Part shown: piece after piece, positions 23,421 through 34,345 of the stretch
Layout: each line of letters opens with the position of its first letter
Position numbering within the stretch: position 1 is the stretch's first letter
NCBI GenBank assembly: GCA_002286855.1
Contig: NRSV01000065.1
Coordinates: forward strand, 145,422-209,421
Length of the DNA: 64,000 nt
Direction: 5' to 3'
Origin: Bipolaris cookei
Taxonomy: Eukaryota; Ascomycota; Dothideomycetes; Pleosporales; Pleosporaceae
Position numbers and translations under genes: made by a program
Notes under the pieces: generated by a model
The model's input: only the letters and a program-made list of their open reading frames with translations
Databases searched by the model: none
What the model was told of the DNA's origin: nothing

Positions 23421-24782
23421 GAAGTCGACTTGCTGTTTTTTTTGTTTTTGTATCACGGGCATGGCGTTGAGTGTACAAGATATCCGGTTCTTTGTTGAAG
23501 CGACGGACTCCAGTTGGAACGTACGCGAACAGGGGGCTTTTTCGGTTGAGCCATGAACGGCTTGGGTTACTGAAGAACAGCGTGAATCGCCCTTTCTTTT
23601 TTTACCGCACATGAAGCACTACAACCTGCTGTAGCTTTGCTGATGAATGCTAATCACAATTCTCACACAATTGTTCTATTCTTACCGGGTCGTTAGGACA
23701 TGATGATGATAATGCTTACTCGCATTGACTCCACTCAACCACAAGCCGCCAGCTTACTTTTTTTCACAGCTTCTCACCATTGAACTAAAATATGACTTTT
23801 TTGGTTTCTGGAACAAAGAAGACGTCAACGGGAGGCCTGAGAAGCGGCGGGCTTGCCGGATGGCAGCGGGTGGCTTGCGTTGGAGGGCAAAGGGCCAACA
23901 ATGCACGGGGGAGGCACGGTTTCTCCACTTGCCGCTGGGGTTTGCCAACGCCAACATGAGTAAGAGGAAAACCTAATTGTGACATAATTCCAGTAAATCG
24001 GTAAAAGATTTACCATAGGAAAAGATATTGCTTCAGTAGGGTAGGATTGAGTTGTACAATAGTAACACGCCCATGGAAAACCACCACATTCCAAACGTGC
24101 ATGTACTTTGGTCATTTATTCAACCCTCTTCCAAATATACCCATCTAACACCATCCCTTACCCACACAATCGCCAACCTTTCCTTTGCGATCTGTATGCG
24201 CAACTAACGCACCATTGTCCCCTCTCGACCCATGTACTCTCGCGATCGGAATCCCCGTTCCGACAACTGATCTACTATTACCTCTTTTTTCCCCACTTTT
24301 GCCCCGATTGCCCGCACCCTCTCATATCGCTCTTGTACGCGCCCTGACAACGACCACTACAGAACTTGGGAAAGAGCTTACCGCTTTGCCCTGCCAACCG
24401 CCCAACGTGCTGTTCACACCCGTATATGCACGGAACGCAGGTACTTGGTGAGGTCTCATGCAGAATTATTTGCTGTGCTGGTAAATTCTGCCCCGCTTTT
24501 TTTCTGCCTGTGCTTTTTAATTGTTGGTTCGATTTTCGGTGAATTAAACACGGAGCTGGGGCTTATTTGATTTAGTGTTGGCCATCGGATCTTTTAGGCT
24601 GGTTGAACTTGAAAGGGAGGAGATAGGGAAAAAAAAAGAGTCAGTTTGACAAACAGAAAGAATGAGCAGAATTTTTGGATTTGAAAGTGGGGCCACTTAC
24701 GGTTTTGGTAGGTTGTTTTTGCCTTTTGGTGAAGTGACGGAAGAAAGGAAAGGGGATAGGAAACAGGGAGAAGAGGAGGAAG
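23421..24782. other. intergenic region
   Basis: About 1.36 kb without a credible gene. It contains poly-T and poly-purine tracts, including a purine-rich run just upstream of the SRR1-like gene (about 24721-24782). Confidence 0.5.
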
Positions 24783-25700
24783 ATGGTTGGGAGAAATAGA
24801 GCAAACGGCGGTGGTGGCGGCAGAGTAAAACGTAAGCAGATTCAAAGCGGAGACGGATGGACGGTTATCACGCATGGGTTATCCAAGGTTTCGCTCAGCG
24901 AGAAGAGCCAAGGTGCTGCGGCTCTGCCTACGCGGATTGTCAAGGATCTGACAGCCGAGAAGTTGCTAGGGGATTTTAAGGCGCTGCAGGAGAGATGGGA
25001 GGATACGGCGCTTGCGGCTCAGGTTGATGGGGTTATCGAGGGTAGAGAGTGGGGGGTTGAAGAAGCAGTGTGTATAGGTATTGGCAGTTTTAGTAGGGAC
25101 TGGGCGCATCGGTGGAGGAGTCTGTGGCAGCTTGTACTATTTGATCATGTTGTTGGACGACGTAAGTTCTTCTTCTTCTTCTTTACCTGCCCAAGTCTTG
25201 CTAATCTCACATCTAACACCCCATGCACAGTCAAAAAACGCAGCAACAAGACTGAGATACATTGCTATGCTCAAGACCCAGCTTTCACACCTCTCGACAC
25301 CGAGTTCCTGTCCCTTCTCTCCGTTACAACTCTGGAGTCCGGTCTCGAAGCGAAAATCACAGCAAAATCGTTTGTCTGTTCGCCGTTTGTGGATTGGTTC
25401 TTGCTCCTTCCTACGTTTCTGGCCCATAGGGATCCCGTGCTGTATGTTGGCAATGAGATTCTAGATGATTACAGCATGTATGCGCAGAGCGAGGAGAAGA
25501 AGGAGAAGCTACAGGAGTGTAATGAGGTGGGGAAGAAATGGTTGGTGGGTAGGGAGGTGGTCAAGTTGTGCGAGTTTGAGAAACATGGGAATGCGTTGAA
25601 TGGGATGGTTGTTTATTTGAGGGATATTGGGGCTGAGAACGAGGGTGGTGATGTTGAAGACAAGAAGGGGAAAGCTCAGGATGGTGAGAAAGATAAGTAG
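24783..25700 (+). CDS. SRR1-domain protein
   Basis: The Gly/Arg-rich start MVGRNRANGGGGGRVKRK leads into DGWTVITHGLSK, the usual N-terminus of fungal SRR1-like proteins. The SRR1 domain shows CIGIGSFSRDWAHRWRSLWQLVLF, then YAQDPAFTPLDTEFLSLL, CSPFVDWFLLLPTFLAHRDP and YVGNEILDDY. Plant SRR1 affects phytochrome and clock signalling; fungal and animal members are linked to heme or transcription control but the biochemistry is open. An intron at 25162-25230 (GTAAGT...CACAG) joins GR-LKKRSNKTE, giving 282 aa. The same 69 nt are in frame and free of stops, so the unspliced frame gives 305 aa with an FFFFFF run. I prefer the spliced form. The tail is Lys/Glu-rich. Confidence 0.85.
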   Translation: MVGRNRANGGGGGRVKRKQIQSGDGWTVITHGLSKVSLSEKSQGAAALPTRIVKDLTAEKLLGDFKALQERWEDTALAAQVDGVIEGREWGVEEAVCIGIGSFSRDWAHRWRSLWQLVLFDHVVGRRKFFFFFFTCPSLANLTSNTPCTVKKRSNKTEIHCYAQDPAFTPLDTEFLSLLSVTTLESGLEAKITAKSFVCSPFVDWFLLLPTFLAHRDPVLYVGNEILDDYSMYAQSEEKKEKLQECNEVGKKWLVGREVVKLCEFEKHGNALNGMVVYLRDIGAENEGGDVEDKKGKAQDGEKDK

Positions 25701-25865
25701 AAGTGGAAGAGCAGCTGGGGTGAGATTAATAGATGCCTTGGGTAGTGAAAAGACCAAGGCACAATCACTATGCTCCCAACCTACGAATCCACTCACATGG
25801 ACATTACAGAATCGGTTCATGGCTCAAATCTAAAATTATCAAAAAGGGGTATCATTACTCTCTAT

Positions 25866-27113
25866 TTACTTTCCGCTGGCAGCCGCTTTTGCTGCTGCTG
25901 CCTCCCTCTTTCTCTGTAAGTACCTCTCCTTTGCACTACTAATATCCTGATCCGTCTTCTGACTCTTCCTCGCGCGTTCAATCTTCGCCTGCTCCTCTGC
26001 CTCCTCCTCTGCCTTTCTCTTATTTGCAGCTTCTATTTGCTCGGCAATCATGGCAGTTTGACGCTCTCTCTGCGCATTACGACCTCCTTTGTGAATGCCA
26101 TGTGAGGGAGGCGTGTACTTGGGTGCGGCTGTGGCGGCAGAGGAAGAGGCAGAAGCTATAGAAGTGGGTTTGGGCTTTGCAATGATGTTGAGACCGGCAG
26201 AGAGAAGTTGGCGATGATCGGCTACTTGGCCATCATCATTGAGTACAACCTTCTTTCCTTGCTTGCGCAGCTCCTCTGCTATCTCGGCGTCGGTCTTTTC
26301 CTTTTCGGTTTCCTCGGCTGGTAGCTTAACGCCTTCTTTGAGGGCGCGCGCGGCGGCCTCCATGGTTTCCTGATGTCGTCGTTCCCGCTCAGCAAGCATT
26401 TGCTTGTGGAAGCCCTGCATGCCAAACTTCTTCTTCATGCCCTCTTCTTCCTCTAGCCGTTTCTTCTCCTCTTCCTCGGCCTTGCGCGTCTCTTCCTGCT
26501 GCGCTTTGTATGCGCCAGTCACAAACTTCTCCTTGTCGGCGAATTCGTCGCCTTCAGCTTCTCGCTCACGTTGTAAGAGCTTGTCACGCGCGCGTAGTTG
26601 GTCCTTTTTCCGCTGTTCGGCCGACTCGAAGAGCGCGTCCATGTACTTGGGTTTCCGTTGGGCAGCGTCTTCGCGGTCGGCTGCCGCTTTTGCAGCATCT
26701 TGGGCATGTATGGCATCGTAGGCGGCGTCGTAGTCGTAGATGGTGGCATCGGCTTCTAGGGCTTCCTGTGCCCGTTTTTCAGCTTCGGCGGCGCTGGCGG
26801 AGTATGCGACATTGGTAGGATCATCTTCTTTTGGCTTGGGTTTCTTGCTCGGAGGGGCTGGCTGTTGGCCCTTTCTCTGTTTTGCTGGGGCGGGTTTCGA
26901 AGGTTCTGATGAAGCAGATGCGAGTGTGTCTTCAAAATTGAGCTCTCCAATTTCTTGGACGCCATCTGCTGCCTTTGCTTTGCCTTTTACGTCGTCGTCT
27001 TCATCGTCACCAAATAGCGGTTTCTTCTTGTTTCCAAGTCCTGGTTTCGCTCCAGCTTTGGCAAGCGGATTGTTGCCCTTGGCTTTTACATTTAGCCCAA
27101 ACTTGAATGACAT
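25866..27113 (-). CDS. NSRP1-like (CCDC55/DUF2040) nuclear speckle splicing regulator
   Basis: A single exon of 415 aa starting MSFKFGLNVKAKGNN. The NSRP1 N-terminal domain is visible as IYDYDAAYDAIHAQ, PKYMDALFESAEQRKKD and GDEFADKEKFVTGAYKAQQEE, followed by long Glu/Lys/Arg-rich helical coiled coil. Animal NSRP1 sits in nuclear speckles and modulates alternative splicing. The fungal role is inferred from domain identity only. The basic C-terminus ends AKERYLQRKREAAAAKAAAS. It shares a 207-bp spacer with the divergent NFKBIL1-like gene, another RNA-processing-type protein. Confidence 0.87.
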   Translation of the reverse strand: MSFKFGLNVKAKGNNPLAKAGAKPGLGNKKKPLFGDDEDDDVKGKAKAADGVQEIGELNFEDTLASASSEPSKPAPAKQRKGQQPAPPSKKPKPKEDDPTNVAYSASAAEAEKRAQEALEADATIYDYDAAYDAIHAQDAAKAAADREDAAQRKPKYMDALFESAEQRKKDQLRARDKLLQREREAEGDEFADKEKFVTGAYKAQQEETRKAEEEEKKRLEEEEGMKKKFGMQGFHKQMLAERERRHQETMEAAARALKEGVKLPAEETEKEKTDAEIAEELRKQGKKVVLNDDGQVADHRQLLSAGLNIIAKPKPTSIASASSSAATAAPKYTPPSHGIHKGGRNAQRERQTAMIAEQIEAANKRKAEEEAEEQAKIERARKSQKTDQDISSAKERYLQRKREAAAAKAAASGK

Positions 27114-27320
27114 GATGTGTGTTGTTGCTAGGTGATAGGCCAAGTCGCGAACGCGAGTTGGATGTCGCATGCCAAGGCCTTCGCGCACCAGTGAGATCAT
27201 CAGCACCTCCGCACCTCCTCCGCATCCAACTTTGTTCCATCGTCACAGTCGCAGGCAACCTGCGCACATTCCTTTTATCACTTATGCAAGGCTGGATGTT
27301 CAGGGATCACAGTCCTCAAT
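27114..27320. promoter_or_regulatory. bidirectional promoter between NSRP1-like and NFKBIL1-like genes
   Basis: Only 207 bp lie between the two start codons. A CGAACGCGAG stretch at 27149-27158 is GC-rich. No TATA box was seen. Confidence 0.4.
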
Positions 27321-28373
27321 ATGGAGGAGCAGGCTAGCGGTGCGACTGAGGACAGCCTCTACGCCAAAGCCAAAGCTTCACCATTTCACTTCAAGTCTAG
27401 CTCCACACGCCGCTCCAGGCGCCGCGATAGCGAGGACAATCACGAGGATGCCGACAAGCACAGTCGCAAGAGACGCAAAGCAGATCAAGATGAGGATGCG
27501 CGACGGAACCACCGGCATTCAAGACGTAAACACAAACACAAGCATCGGACTCATCATGACCGTCATCCCACGTCCACCCGAGACGGCGCGTACTATGACC
27601 CAGACCACCGGCATCGGGAATCTTTGTTCGACAATCTGGAAGAATCAGGAGCCACATCTCCAGGAACGGCACCCGAAGATGCATTCCGCGAGTCTCTCTT
27701 CGACGCGCTTGCCGACGATGAGGGTGCTGCGTATTGGGAAGGCGTATACGGCCAACCTGTCCATATTTATCCCGATGTAAAACCGGGTGCAGATGGAAAG
27801 CTGGAGCGCATGACCGAGGACGAGTATGCCGACTATGTGCGCACCAAAATGTGGGAAAAGAGTCACCAGCACATCCTCGAGGAACGTGAAGCGAAAGAGC
27901 GAGCACGCCAGAAGCGAAAGGCACAGCAGAGCCAACTTGACGAGGAGCTCGAACGCGAAGATGCAGAAAGGGAGAACATACGACGCCGTATGGAGGAAAG
28001 TCTGCGCCGGGGCGAAGAGCGCAAGAAGGCCAAAGAAGCAGAGGCTGCTTGGGATAGTTATACGGCCAAGTGGGATAGTCTAAAGAATGCTCAGCACCCG
28101 GGTGACGGAGCAGCCACCAAGGCATGCGACCTTATTCCATGGCCCGTAGTGTCGGGACAAGCAAAGCATGTGTCAAAAGATGAAATCGAGCGTTTCTTAC
28201 GGGCTTCCAAGTCGTGGCGAGAGGACTCTGCTGCACTCCTCAAAGCCGAGCGAGTTCGCTGGCATCCTGACAAGATGCAACAACGGTTCAGAGAACATAT
28301 GAATGCAGATACCATGAAACTAGTCACCGCCGTCTTCCAAATCATTGACCAGTTGTGGAACAACCGACGCTGA
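27321..28373 (+). CDS. NF-kappa-B inhibitor-like protein 1 homologue
   Basis: A single exon of 350 aa. The N-terminal third is very basic with RS/KH-rich stretches (RRSRRRDSEDN, RRKHKHKHRTHHDRH). The middle has FRESLFDALADDEG and a long charged helix. The conserved C-terminus contains LKAERVRWHPDKMQQRF, a degenerate J-domain-like HPD motif, and TAVFQIIDQLWNN, which define fungal NFKBIL1-like proteins. Fungi lack NF-kappa-B; animal NFKBIL1 also binds mRNA and affects splicing, which fits the RS-like N-terminus here. Mechanism inferred. Confidence 0.82.
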   Translation: MEEQASGATEDSLYAKAKASPFHFKSSSTRRSRRRDSEDNHEDADKHSRKRRKADQDEDARRNHRHSRRKHKHKHRTHHDRHPTSTRDGAYYDPDHRHRESLFDNLEESGATSPGTAPEDAFRESLFDALADDEGAAYWEGVYGQPVHIYPDVKPGADGKLERMTEDEYADYVRTKMWEKSHQHILEEREAKERARQKRKAQQSQLDEELEREDAERENIRRRMEESLRRGEERKKAKEAEAAWDSYTAKWDSLKNAQHPGDGAATKACDLIPWPVVSGQAKHVSKDEIERFLRASKSWREDSAALLKAERVRWHPDKMQQRFREHMNADTMKLVTAVFQIIDQLWNNRR

Positions 28374-28671
28374 TGCGGTTGAAAAATGCACAAAGGACAC
28401 GGCCTGACAAGGTTTTTACGAAACTGTATCCTTAAGATACCCAATCAAAGATGCGCCGGCTGTGATATAGGGTTGTTTTAATCTATGAATCCAAAACCAC
28501 CACTTCCCCTTCTTGGCAACACGTCACCACCCGTCATCGTCGCAAGTCCTCGGATCTCCAAAGTCCTTGGCGTAATGTATCTACTACCGTACCACATGGT
28601 TTGCCACATGGTGGAACACACGATTATGCCGATCATGCCTCGAAAAGTCCCCGAGCGGTGATCTAGAGACC

Positions 28672-28678
28672 GGCTAAA
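28672..28678 (+). promoter_or_regulatory. XlnR-type site GGCTAAA (distal)
   Basis: Exact GGCTAAA, the binding motif (GGCTAAR) of the xylanase activator XlnR/Xyr1, about 770 bp before the GH11 start codon. Confidence 0.35.
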
Positions 28679-29169
28679 TGCTTGTTCGCCAGGCGTAACT
28701 ACTTTCAACCCCTCTTTGATCAATCCATTTCTGATCATGTGCTGGCGTCCCATGCCCAGAAATTGATATGAGGTACAAGCTACTGATGTACGAATAGATT
28801 GGTGGGCCAACGCACGGCAATTCTTAGCTTAACTCTTGGGTGAGCTTGATCAGTCAGTGAAAGCTTGTACCTTACCACGATGCAAAGGACCAAGACTTGT
28901 AGTGACAAAACACTCCAAAACAGAAAAAAAATAGGATTCGGTTGCAGCGGGCCGGTACTTTCCTGGTCATACCATTATGCTCTATGATTTACCATGACTG
29001 CATCAGCCTTTGTCGGGCCTATAACATGGGAAGTCAGCATCGACTATTGCTTGGATCCCTGGAATAATAAGTTTCAAATCTGAGAATTTCGCCACTGCGA
29101 ATACCAAAGCCGAATTCGATTACGCCTTTGAACCCAGAATAGCCGGTGGTTTCTGCTACTCTGAAGTGC

Positions 29170-29176
29170 GGCTAAA
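29170..29176 (+). promoter_or_regulatory. XlnR-type site GGCTAAA (proximal)
   Basis: Exact GGCTAAA about 266 bp upstream of the GH11 xylanase ATG, in the range where functional XlnR/Xyr1 sites usually lie. Confidence 0.5.
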
Positions 29177-29369
29177 ACATTCGGCGGCCGTTCGCGTGAT
29201 GCCGCCCCTATGCCCTTTATTGCAGCGGTGGCTATATCCCGTTCAATAAACAATTATCTCAACACAGACATATGATAATTTGTAAAGCCTTGTCTGATGC
29301 ATCACGTTGCCACTTGTGTTCGGAAGTCCCTAGCAACAATCATCCTGGTATAACCGCCATCAGTGCACA

Positions 29370-29376
29370 TATAAAG
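29370..29376 (+). promoter_or_regulatory. TATA box of the GH11 xylanase
   Basis: TATAAAG sits 66-72 bp before the start codon, within CACATATAAAGGAAC. A clear TATA element is unusual among the other promoters of this window and suits an inducible secreted-enzyme gene. Confidence 0.6.
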
Positions 29377-29441
29377 GAACGCATTGCCCAGAACAAAGAA
29401 GACCATTGAGTATTTCCACAACTTCTACTTCAATCGACATC

Positions 29442-30288
29442 ATGGTTGCCTTCTCTTCTTTCTTGCTTGCTCTTAGCAGCGCCTTTACGGTCCTCGCCTC
29501 GCCCCTCAACCTCGTTCTGGATGCAAAGGCCCGCCACGAGGCAGCCAGTCTGAGCACTCGCTCCACTCAACCTGGAACTGGTGTTGACAACGGCTACTTC
29601 TATTCCTTCTGGACTGATGGCCAAGGACAAGTTACTTACAACAACGGCCCTGGTGGCCAGTACAGCGTGCAGTGGAACAACGTGAACAATTTCGTGGCCG
29701 GCAAGGGACGGTACGTAGACTGCAGTATATCCGTGTGGCAACTTTTTACCACGATACTAACAGAACCCCCAAGAAACCCTGGCACCACCCAGCCATTCAC
29801 ATACAGTGGTACCTGGAACGCACAAAACGTCAACTCTTACATTTCCGTGTACGGCTGGACCCGTAACCCTCTTGTCGAATACTACATTGTCGAAGCCTAC
29901 GGCTCCTACAACCCTTCTTCTGCTGCTCAGATCAAGGGTTCCATCACAATTGATAATGGTACATACGACATCCTACAAACCACACGCTACAACCAGCCTT
30001 CTATCGATGGTACCGCCACCTTCCAGCAGTTCTGGTCTGTCCGCCGTGACAAGCGTGTCGGCGGCACCGTCACCATTCAGGTAACGTCTCTCCCCCCCCC
30101 CACCCCCATCTTAGATGTAATCTCAAACCCACGTGTGAGCTACCGAAGCTAACAGGGGGTCGTTTCTCAAACAGGCCCATTTCGATGCCTGGACCAAATA
30201 CGGTTTGACGCTTGGTCAGCATAACTACCAGATCCTTGCTACCGAAGGTTACCAGAGCTCCGGCTCGGCTTCCATTACCGTTCAGTGA
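29442..30288 (+). CDS. GH11 endo-beta-1,4-xylanase
   Basis: Secreted enzyme that cuts xylan backbones. Exons 29442-29710, 29774-30080 and 30175-30288 give 229 aa. Signal peptide MVAFSSFLLALSSAFTVLAS, then a short propeptide up to the acidic/basic SLSTRSTQPG region. The beta-jelly-roll signatures are NGYFYSFWTDG, GGQYSVQWNN, NPLVEYYIVEAYGSYNP and IDGTATFQQFWSVRR. The nucleophile is Glu125 (in PLVEYYIVE) and the acid/base is Glu216 (in LATEGYQSSGSAS). No carbohydrate-binding module is attached. In exon 1 the usual GKGWNPG reads GKGRNPG. Promoter motifs suggest XlnR control. The gene is intact. Confidence 0.96.
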
Positions 30289-30330
30289 TCCTAGACGCTT
30301 GTTTGGAGGCGAACGTGGGAGTAAGTAGAG

Positions 30331-30334
<4 letters not shown>

Positions 30335-30369
<35 letters not shown>
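30335..30369. repeat. (TG)n microsatellite
   Basis: About 35 bp of uninterrupted TG dinucleotides roughly 47 bp after the xylanase stop codon, so probably within its 3' UTR. Confidence 0.9.
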
Positions 30370-30370
<1 letters not shown>

Positions 30371-30977
30371 TGTAGGTTTGCAAGGGGTGTTAGGGACTGG
30401 TATCCCTGTTCTCATGTATATGTTCTACACAATCTTTAGCTGTAATCAAAAATCACTATTTTTCCAGTTTTTCTTTTCGAGAAGATTGTATACATTTCTG
30501 CTAAAAGTCCGTGTTCACAATGATGCCCCATATCCTAATGATCCAATTTTCCATGTGTTCCCTTGAATATTTTGCTACGTACATGTACAGACAATAAGAC
30601 CACAAAAGTAAGCTGACATAATGATCCCCCTCCCCTTAACTCCCGGGTCACTCCCGCTGACACAATGTTTCATCTGCAAACCCTCTTGTTTTGAAGCATA
30701 CCCACGCACAAAGGCGGCGGGATGGGGAGGTGTGTGAGAGAGAGGTTGTGTTGAAGCAATTAATCTGAAGGAACTCTACATCAGGGGGTATGCTTATTCA
30801 CTGTTTCAGCAGCGTTAGGCACAGTGGTTTGTGCAGTGTCTATGGTGTTACGGGGGATATGAAGAGAGAAGGGTCAGTAAAAAATGGAATGTCGTTGTTC
30901 AGAGTAAGTATGCGTTCCAAGCTCGATTTCTTTCTTTCCTGAAGCGAAAAAGGGGGACGGAGGTTCTGAATAAAGAT

Positions 30978-31044
30978 ATGTGTGTGTGTGTGTATTCAAC
31001 AACAACAACAAGAAGAAGAAGAAGAAGAAGAAGAAGAAGAAGAA
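30978..31044. repeat. compound microsatellite (TG)n-(CAA)n-(GAA)n
   Basis: A TG run, then CAA repeats from about 30997, switching to GAA repeats to about 31044. It is translatable in several frames, which explains spurious ORFs here. Confidence 0.9.
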
Positions 31045-31182
31045 TAAACGAGTTGCTTTGGGAAAGCAGCAACGACATATACCTTACAACTCCTAGCCAC
31101 ACTGCACTTTGGAAACCAGTCAAAGGCTAGACTTGGGTTGTACGTGAAGAAAAAATATCAAGCAAGTCTACGAGTACATACA

Positions 31183-31208
31183 AAACAACAACAACAACAA
31201 CAACAACC
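31183..31208. repeat. (ACA)n microsatellite
   Basis: About 26 bp of AAC/ACA repeats, 140 bp after the previous compound tract. Confidence 0.85.
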
Positions 31209-31916
31209 TGGATCTCAAAATCAGAACTAAGATAGCCATCAAAGCCCCTTTCACCCAAGAAATTGCCTTGTAATTTTTCCTTTTCTCCAACATGATTCTC
31301 GCATATGCCTATAGCGTTACATCCGCTTGTGCAAACCTGTTTACCGCAGGCATAGCGTTGTAGATGAGATTGAAATATGCTAACATGAGTTTCGGGAGTG
31401 ACCGGGTAGAAAAAAAAAGGGCGCGTTCGGGAATCAAGACTGATGATGCTTGGATTAAGGCCGCATCCTGGTGCAGCGTCGTTGTTTTTCCTTCCGCAGA
31501 GAATGACTGGGCGTTTAGTATTGAGACTCGCTTGTGGGAGCAAGACAGAGTGAAGTAGAAAAGAATTTGTTCAACATTTATAAATATGTAATGGCCATTG
31601 TACGAAATTAATACACTACTTCTATTTCATGGGACGATACGGATAATAAATAATGTAAGAGAATCCATTTACCAGTCGACAACTAGTTTGCTACCAGGTC
31701 GTGTTATCCGTCCTGCAGCATGTGGGTACGCACGGGAGATGAACAACAAGACTCTGAGGTGTTCTAGAATACCAACGCATACTTTCCTTCCTTCTTGAGG
31801 CCGAGTCATGACTATACATTCGCGGAGTACGCGCTCTAGTAGATAATCTTGCCGAGGAAGCACCGCTACATGTGTACCCTCTCTTGGCACACCACCGATG
31901 TCTACGCAGAAGACAA

Positions 31917-33301
31917 TCAGTCCTTCTTTAGATAATTCACCAGGTCGACCATTTCAGCACGCGACATGGCAGAACTGATAGTCTGATAGGCTTCACAGAG
32001 AATCCAGAGAGGAAAGACGACCCAGAGACCATTGAAGAATGTAAGATAGAGCCAGCTGAGTACTTGTTAGTTCTGGAGTCCTCAAAGCCAACGAAATATC
32101 CAAGAGTGAAACTGTTGATATCTAAAAGCGACATGTTGAGTTCAAGATGGAGACTGTGGTACGTTGCGTCGACTTGTGTCGTGCTGTGTATCGAGGGATA
32201 GGAGGGTTATTGTGGGCCAGTCGGCCAGCAGCCAGTGATTATGCAGGGCCAACACATCAAGTTTGAATGTCAGAAGTTCTAGACAAGACGTTGCTGTTTG
32301 GCGTCGATGCAAGGTACATGTGCAACGACATCGGGGACGCCGGCTATCCAACCGGGCTTGGCGTGGGCCGTTTACTTATCGAAACGCAGACATGCGAGAA
32401 AGCGATGTTGGCCAGGAACAAGGCATGGAAAAAAAGGGGAAAATGCACTTACAGGTACATCCAGTTGCTGGTATCGAGATTGGGACTTCCCGTCAGCCAC
32501 TCGGGTGCGAATGTCATCCAGCCTAGTGGAGCGGTGAACCACGTGTCAGCCTCATACTCGCAACAACGCAGTGTCGTCTCGCCTCAACAATTGCTCGGGC
32601 CGGGCCCACATGTCGCCTCACCAATAGTGATGACAGCGACGAGTTTCACATGTTACATCTCTACCGCAACAAAAACAGACTGATGTTTATTGTGACTTAC
32701 CTCCATATATCTCTGCCGTGGCTAGAACTATCATCCAGAAATACTTTTTCAGCACACCTTTCTTTTCACCCTTGGAGAGGAGATAGCAGATCCAACACGC
32801 TAACGGGCCAGCCACGAAAACCGTCAGAATCTCGAGCGTGACGACGGTCAGATCGGTACCGCCCCATCGCTTGTCCGCCTTCGCATACTCCTGCCACAGT
32901 CGGCTGAACGGACCAGTCCCATAGTTTGCGCCGTAGAGCAAATCCTCCCGACCGAGCCAATACACATCCGGAGGCGTGAAGAGGGTGATGTGTGGATGAT
33001 GGCGAGATGCGGCTGAGAAGGAAGTCGGGAGTGAATACGTGACGAAGAAACAATTCCAGAGGAAGGAGCCTTCAAAGACAAAGTGGATCAGAGCGTCAAA
33101 CAGGTGCCAGATGAACAGAATGCGCGTCTTTGTGGTCGTGGCTTTGGGCAAGATTTTGACGGATGCTGCATATGCGCCGCCAAGAAGAGCCAGGACGGCC
33201 AGGAGCGACACGATGGTTGTTGCGTCGATTTCCGGGCCGGAGCGAGGGATAGGCGGCGGGGGAGGCGGAGGCGGAGCCTTCTTGCTACCAAAGAAGGTCA
33301 T
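31917..33301 (-). CDS. EBP/EXPERA-type sterol delta8-delta7 isomerase
   Basis: Membrane protein of the emopamil-binding-protein family, which shifts the sterol ring double bond in the ER; some fungal relatives act on other steroid-like substrates. Exons 33301-32701, 32522-32453 and 32055-31917 give 269 aa. After a Pro-rich start (eight consecutive Pro) come several TM helices: VSLLAVLALLGGAYAASV; ILFIWHLFDALIHFVFEGSF (with the conserved His and Glu of the active site); TVVTLEILTVFVAGPLACWI; and WLYLTFFNGLWVVFPLWIL. The hallmark GGWMTFAPEWLTGSPNL is assembled across intron 1. The C-terminus ends MVDLVNYLKKD. All phases close. Confidence 0.88.
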
Positions 33302-34345
33302 TGTGACACATAAATGGCAGAGGCAAGGTCACGATGGTGGATCGGGTGGGAATAGGCCGAAGAATGCTGTGAACTGTTTGTGCTTGGACGAGATGAAGTT
33401 GGGAGGACGACTCAGTGCCCAATCGTGAAATCGCATAGAGGACTAGTTGGCCAGAAAGCGGCAGGCGGTCAGCGCCTGACAGGCATTACCTCCGAGGCAG
33501 AACTTCTAGCGAACAGTCACATGGCCTGGCAGGCCCACGATCCAGGCTCAATGGCCTTATATTCGGCCGTAGTAATGCTCACGGGGTATATCGAAAGTGG
33601 GGGCATCGTGAGATTCGGGTAAGTTTTTATGCCATGTCTTTTGCATTGCTACTGCTATATAGGGCCGAGTGTCCCGCTTCCTCCCGGGGCTGAGCGACAA
33701 CCCTCGAAACCACCACACACAATCGGGACAAGCCCAGCCAAAAACACAATCTCAACCGACGCAATTTGATACTTCTTACAACAACCAACTTGCACTGTCT
33801 GTCCTAGTGCCTATATACGAGCATCCGAATCGACGAATCCTGGGAATAACAGAGAGAAAACACGCTTCAAATGCAAATCAAAACCATGCTTTTGCGAACC
33901 ACAGATCAGAAACGACCGTCAACAAACGCCGGGGACCAGAGTGGAATCGCTCATGGAGCATCGCAGTCCGCTCAACAGTCGGAGAGAGAGAAAAAAAAAA
34001 TGACCAGATAATAAGCTCACCCAAGGAACACCATGATGAAAACCAGTTTGCGCCCATAAGAAGAAAGAGATGCAGGAAAGACCAATGTGGAAATGCAGCA
34101 AACAGGCCGGCCGAATGATGCTACAAGGGCGATGTCCTGAGGACGGCGCAAAAAAGGCAATGGCTGGCCCACAACAACGTTTCGTACCATGATGAAGAAG
34201 ATTCGTGAGCGCTCTGTACCTGGAGGACCAGGAACGTCCGCTCCACTTGGCCGATCATTCTGGTCGTAAGCGTACTTCGTGTCCAAGGAGATTCGTTAAA
34301 CGGAAAAAAAGCATCCGTGATTCAGGTAAGATGGCGAGTTTTTGT
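33302..34345. other. intergenic region
   Basis: About 1.04 kb upstream of the EBP gene and downstream of the CBM21 gene. ORFs in both strands lack motifs. A further small 3' exon of the CBM21 gene cannot be excluded. Confidence 0.45.

Larger units (their letters stand above)
28374..29441. other. intergenic region, xylanase upstream DNA
   Basis: About 1.07 kb. A 110-codon minus-strand ORF at 28478-28810 has no motif and was not called. The right part carries the xylanase promoter elements listed separately. Confidence 0.5.
30289..31916. other. intergenic region rich in microsatellites
   Basis: About 1.6 kb between the xylanase (+) and the EBP gene (-). It has no supportable CDS. Three simple-repeat tracts fall here and are listed separately. 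Confidence 0.5.

Noticed and set aside
27397..28125. 242-codon ORF antisense to the NFKBIL1-like gene
   Set aside because: Cys/Pro/His-rich complement of a charged coding frame; no domain.
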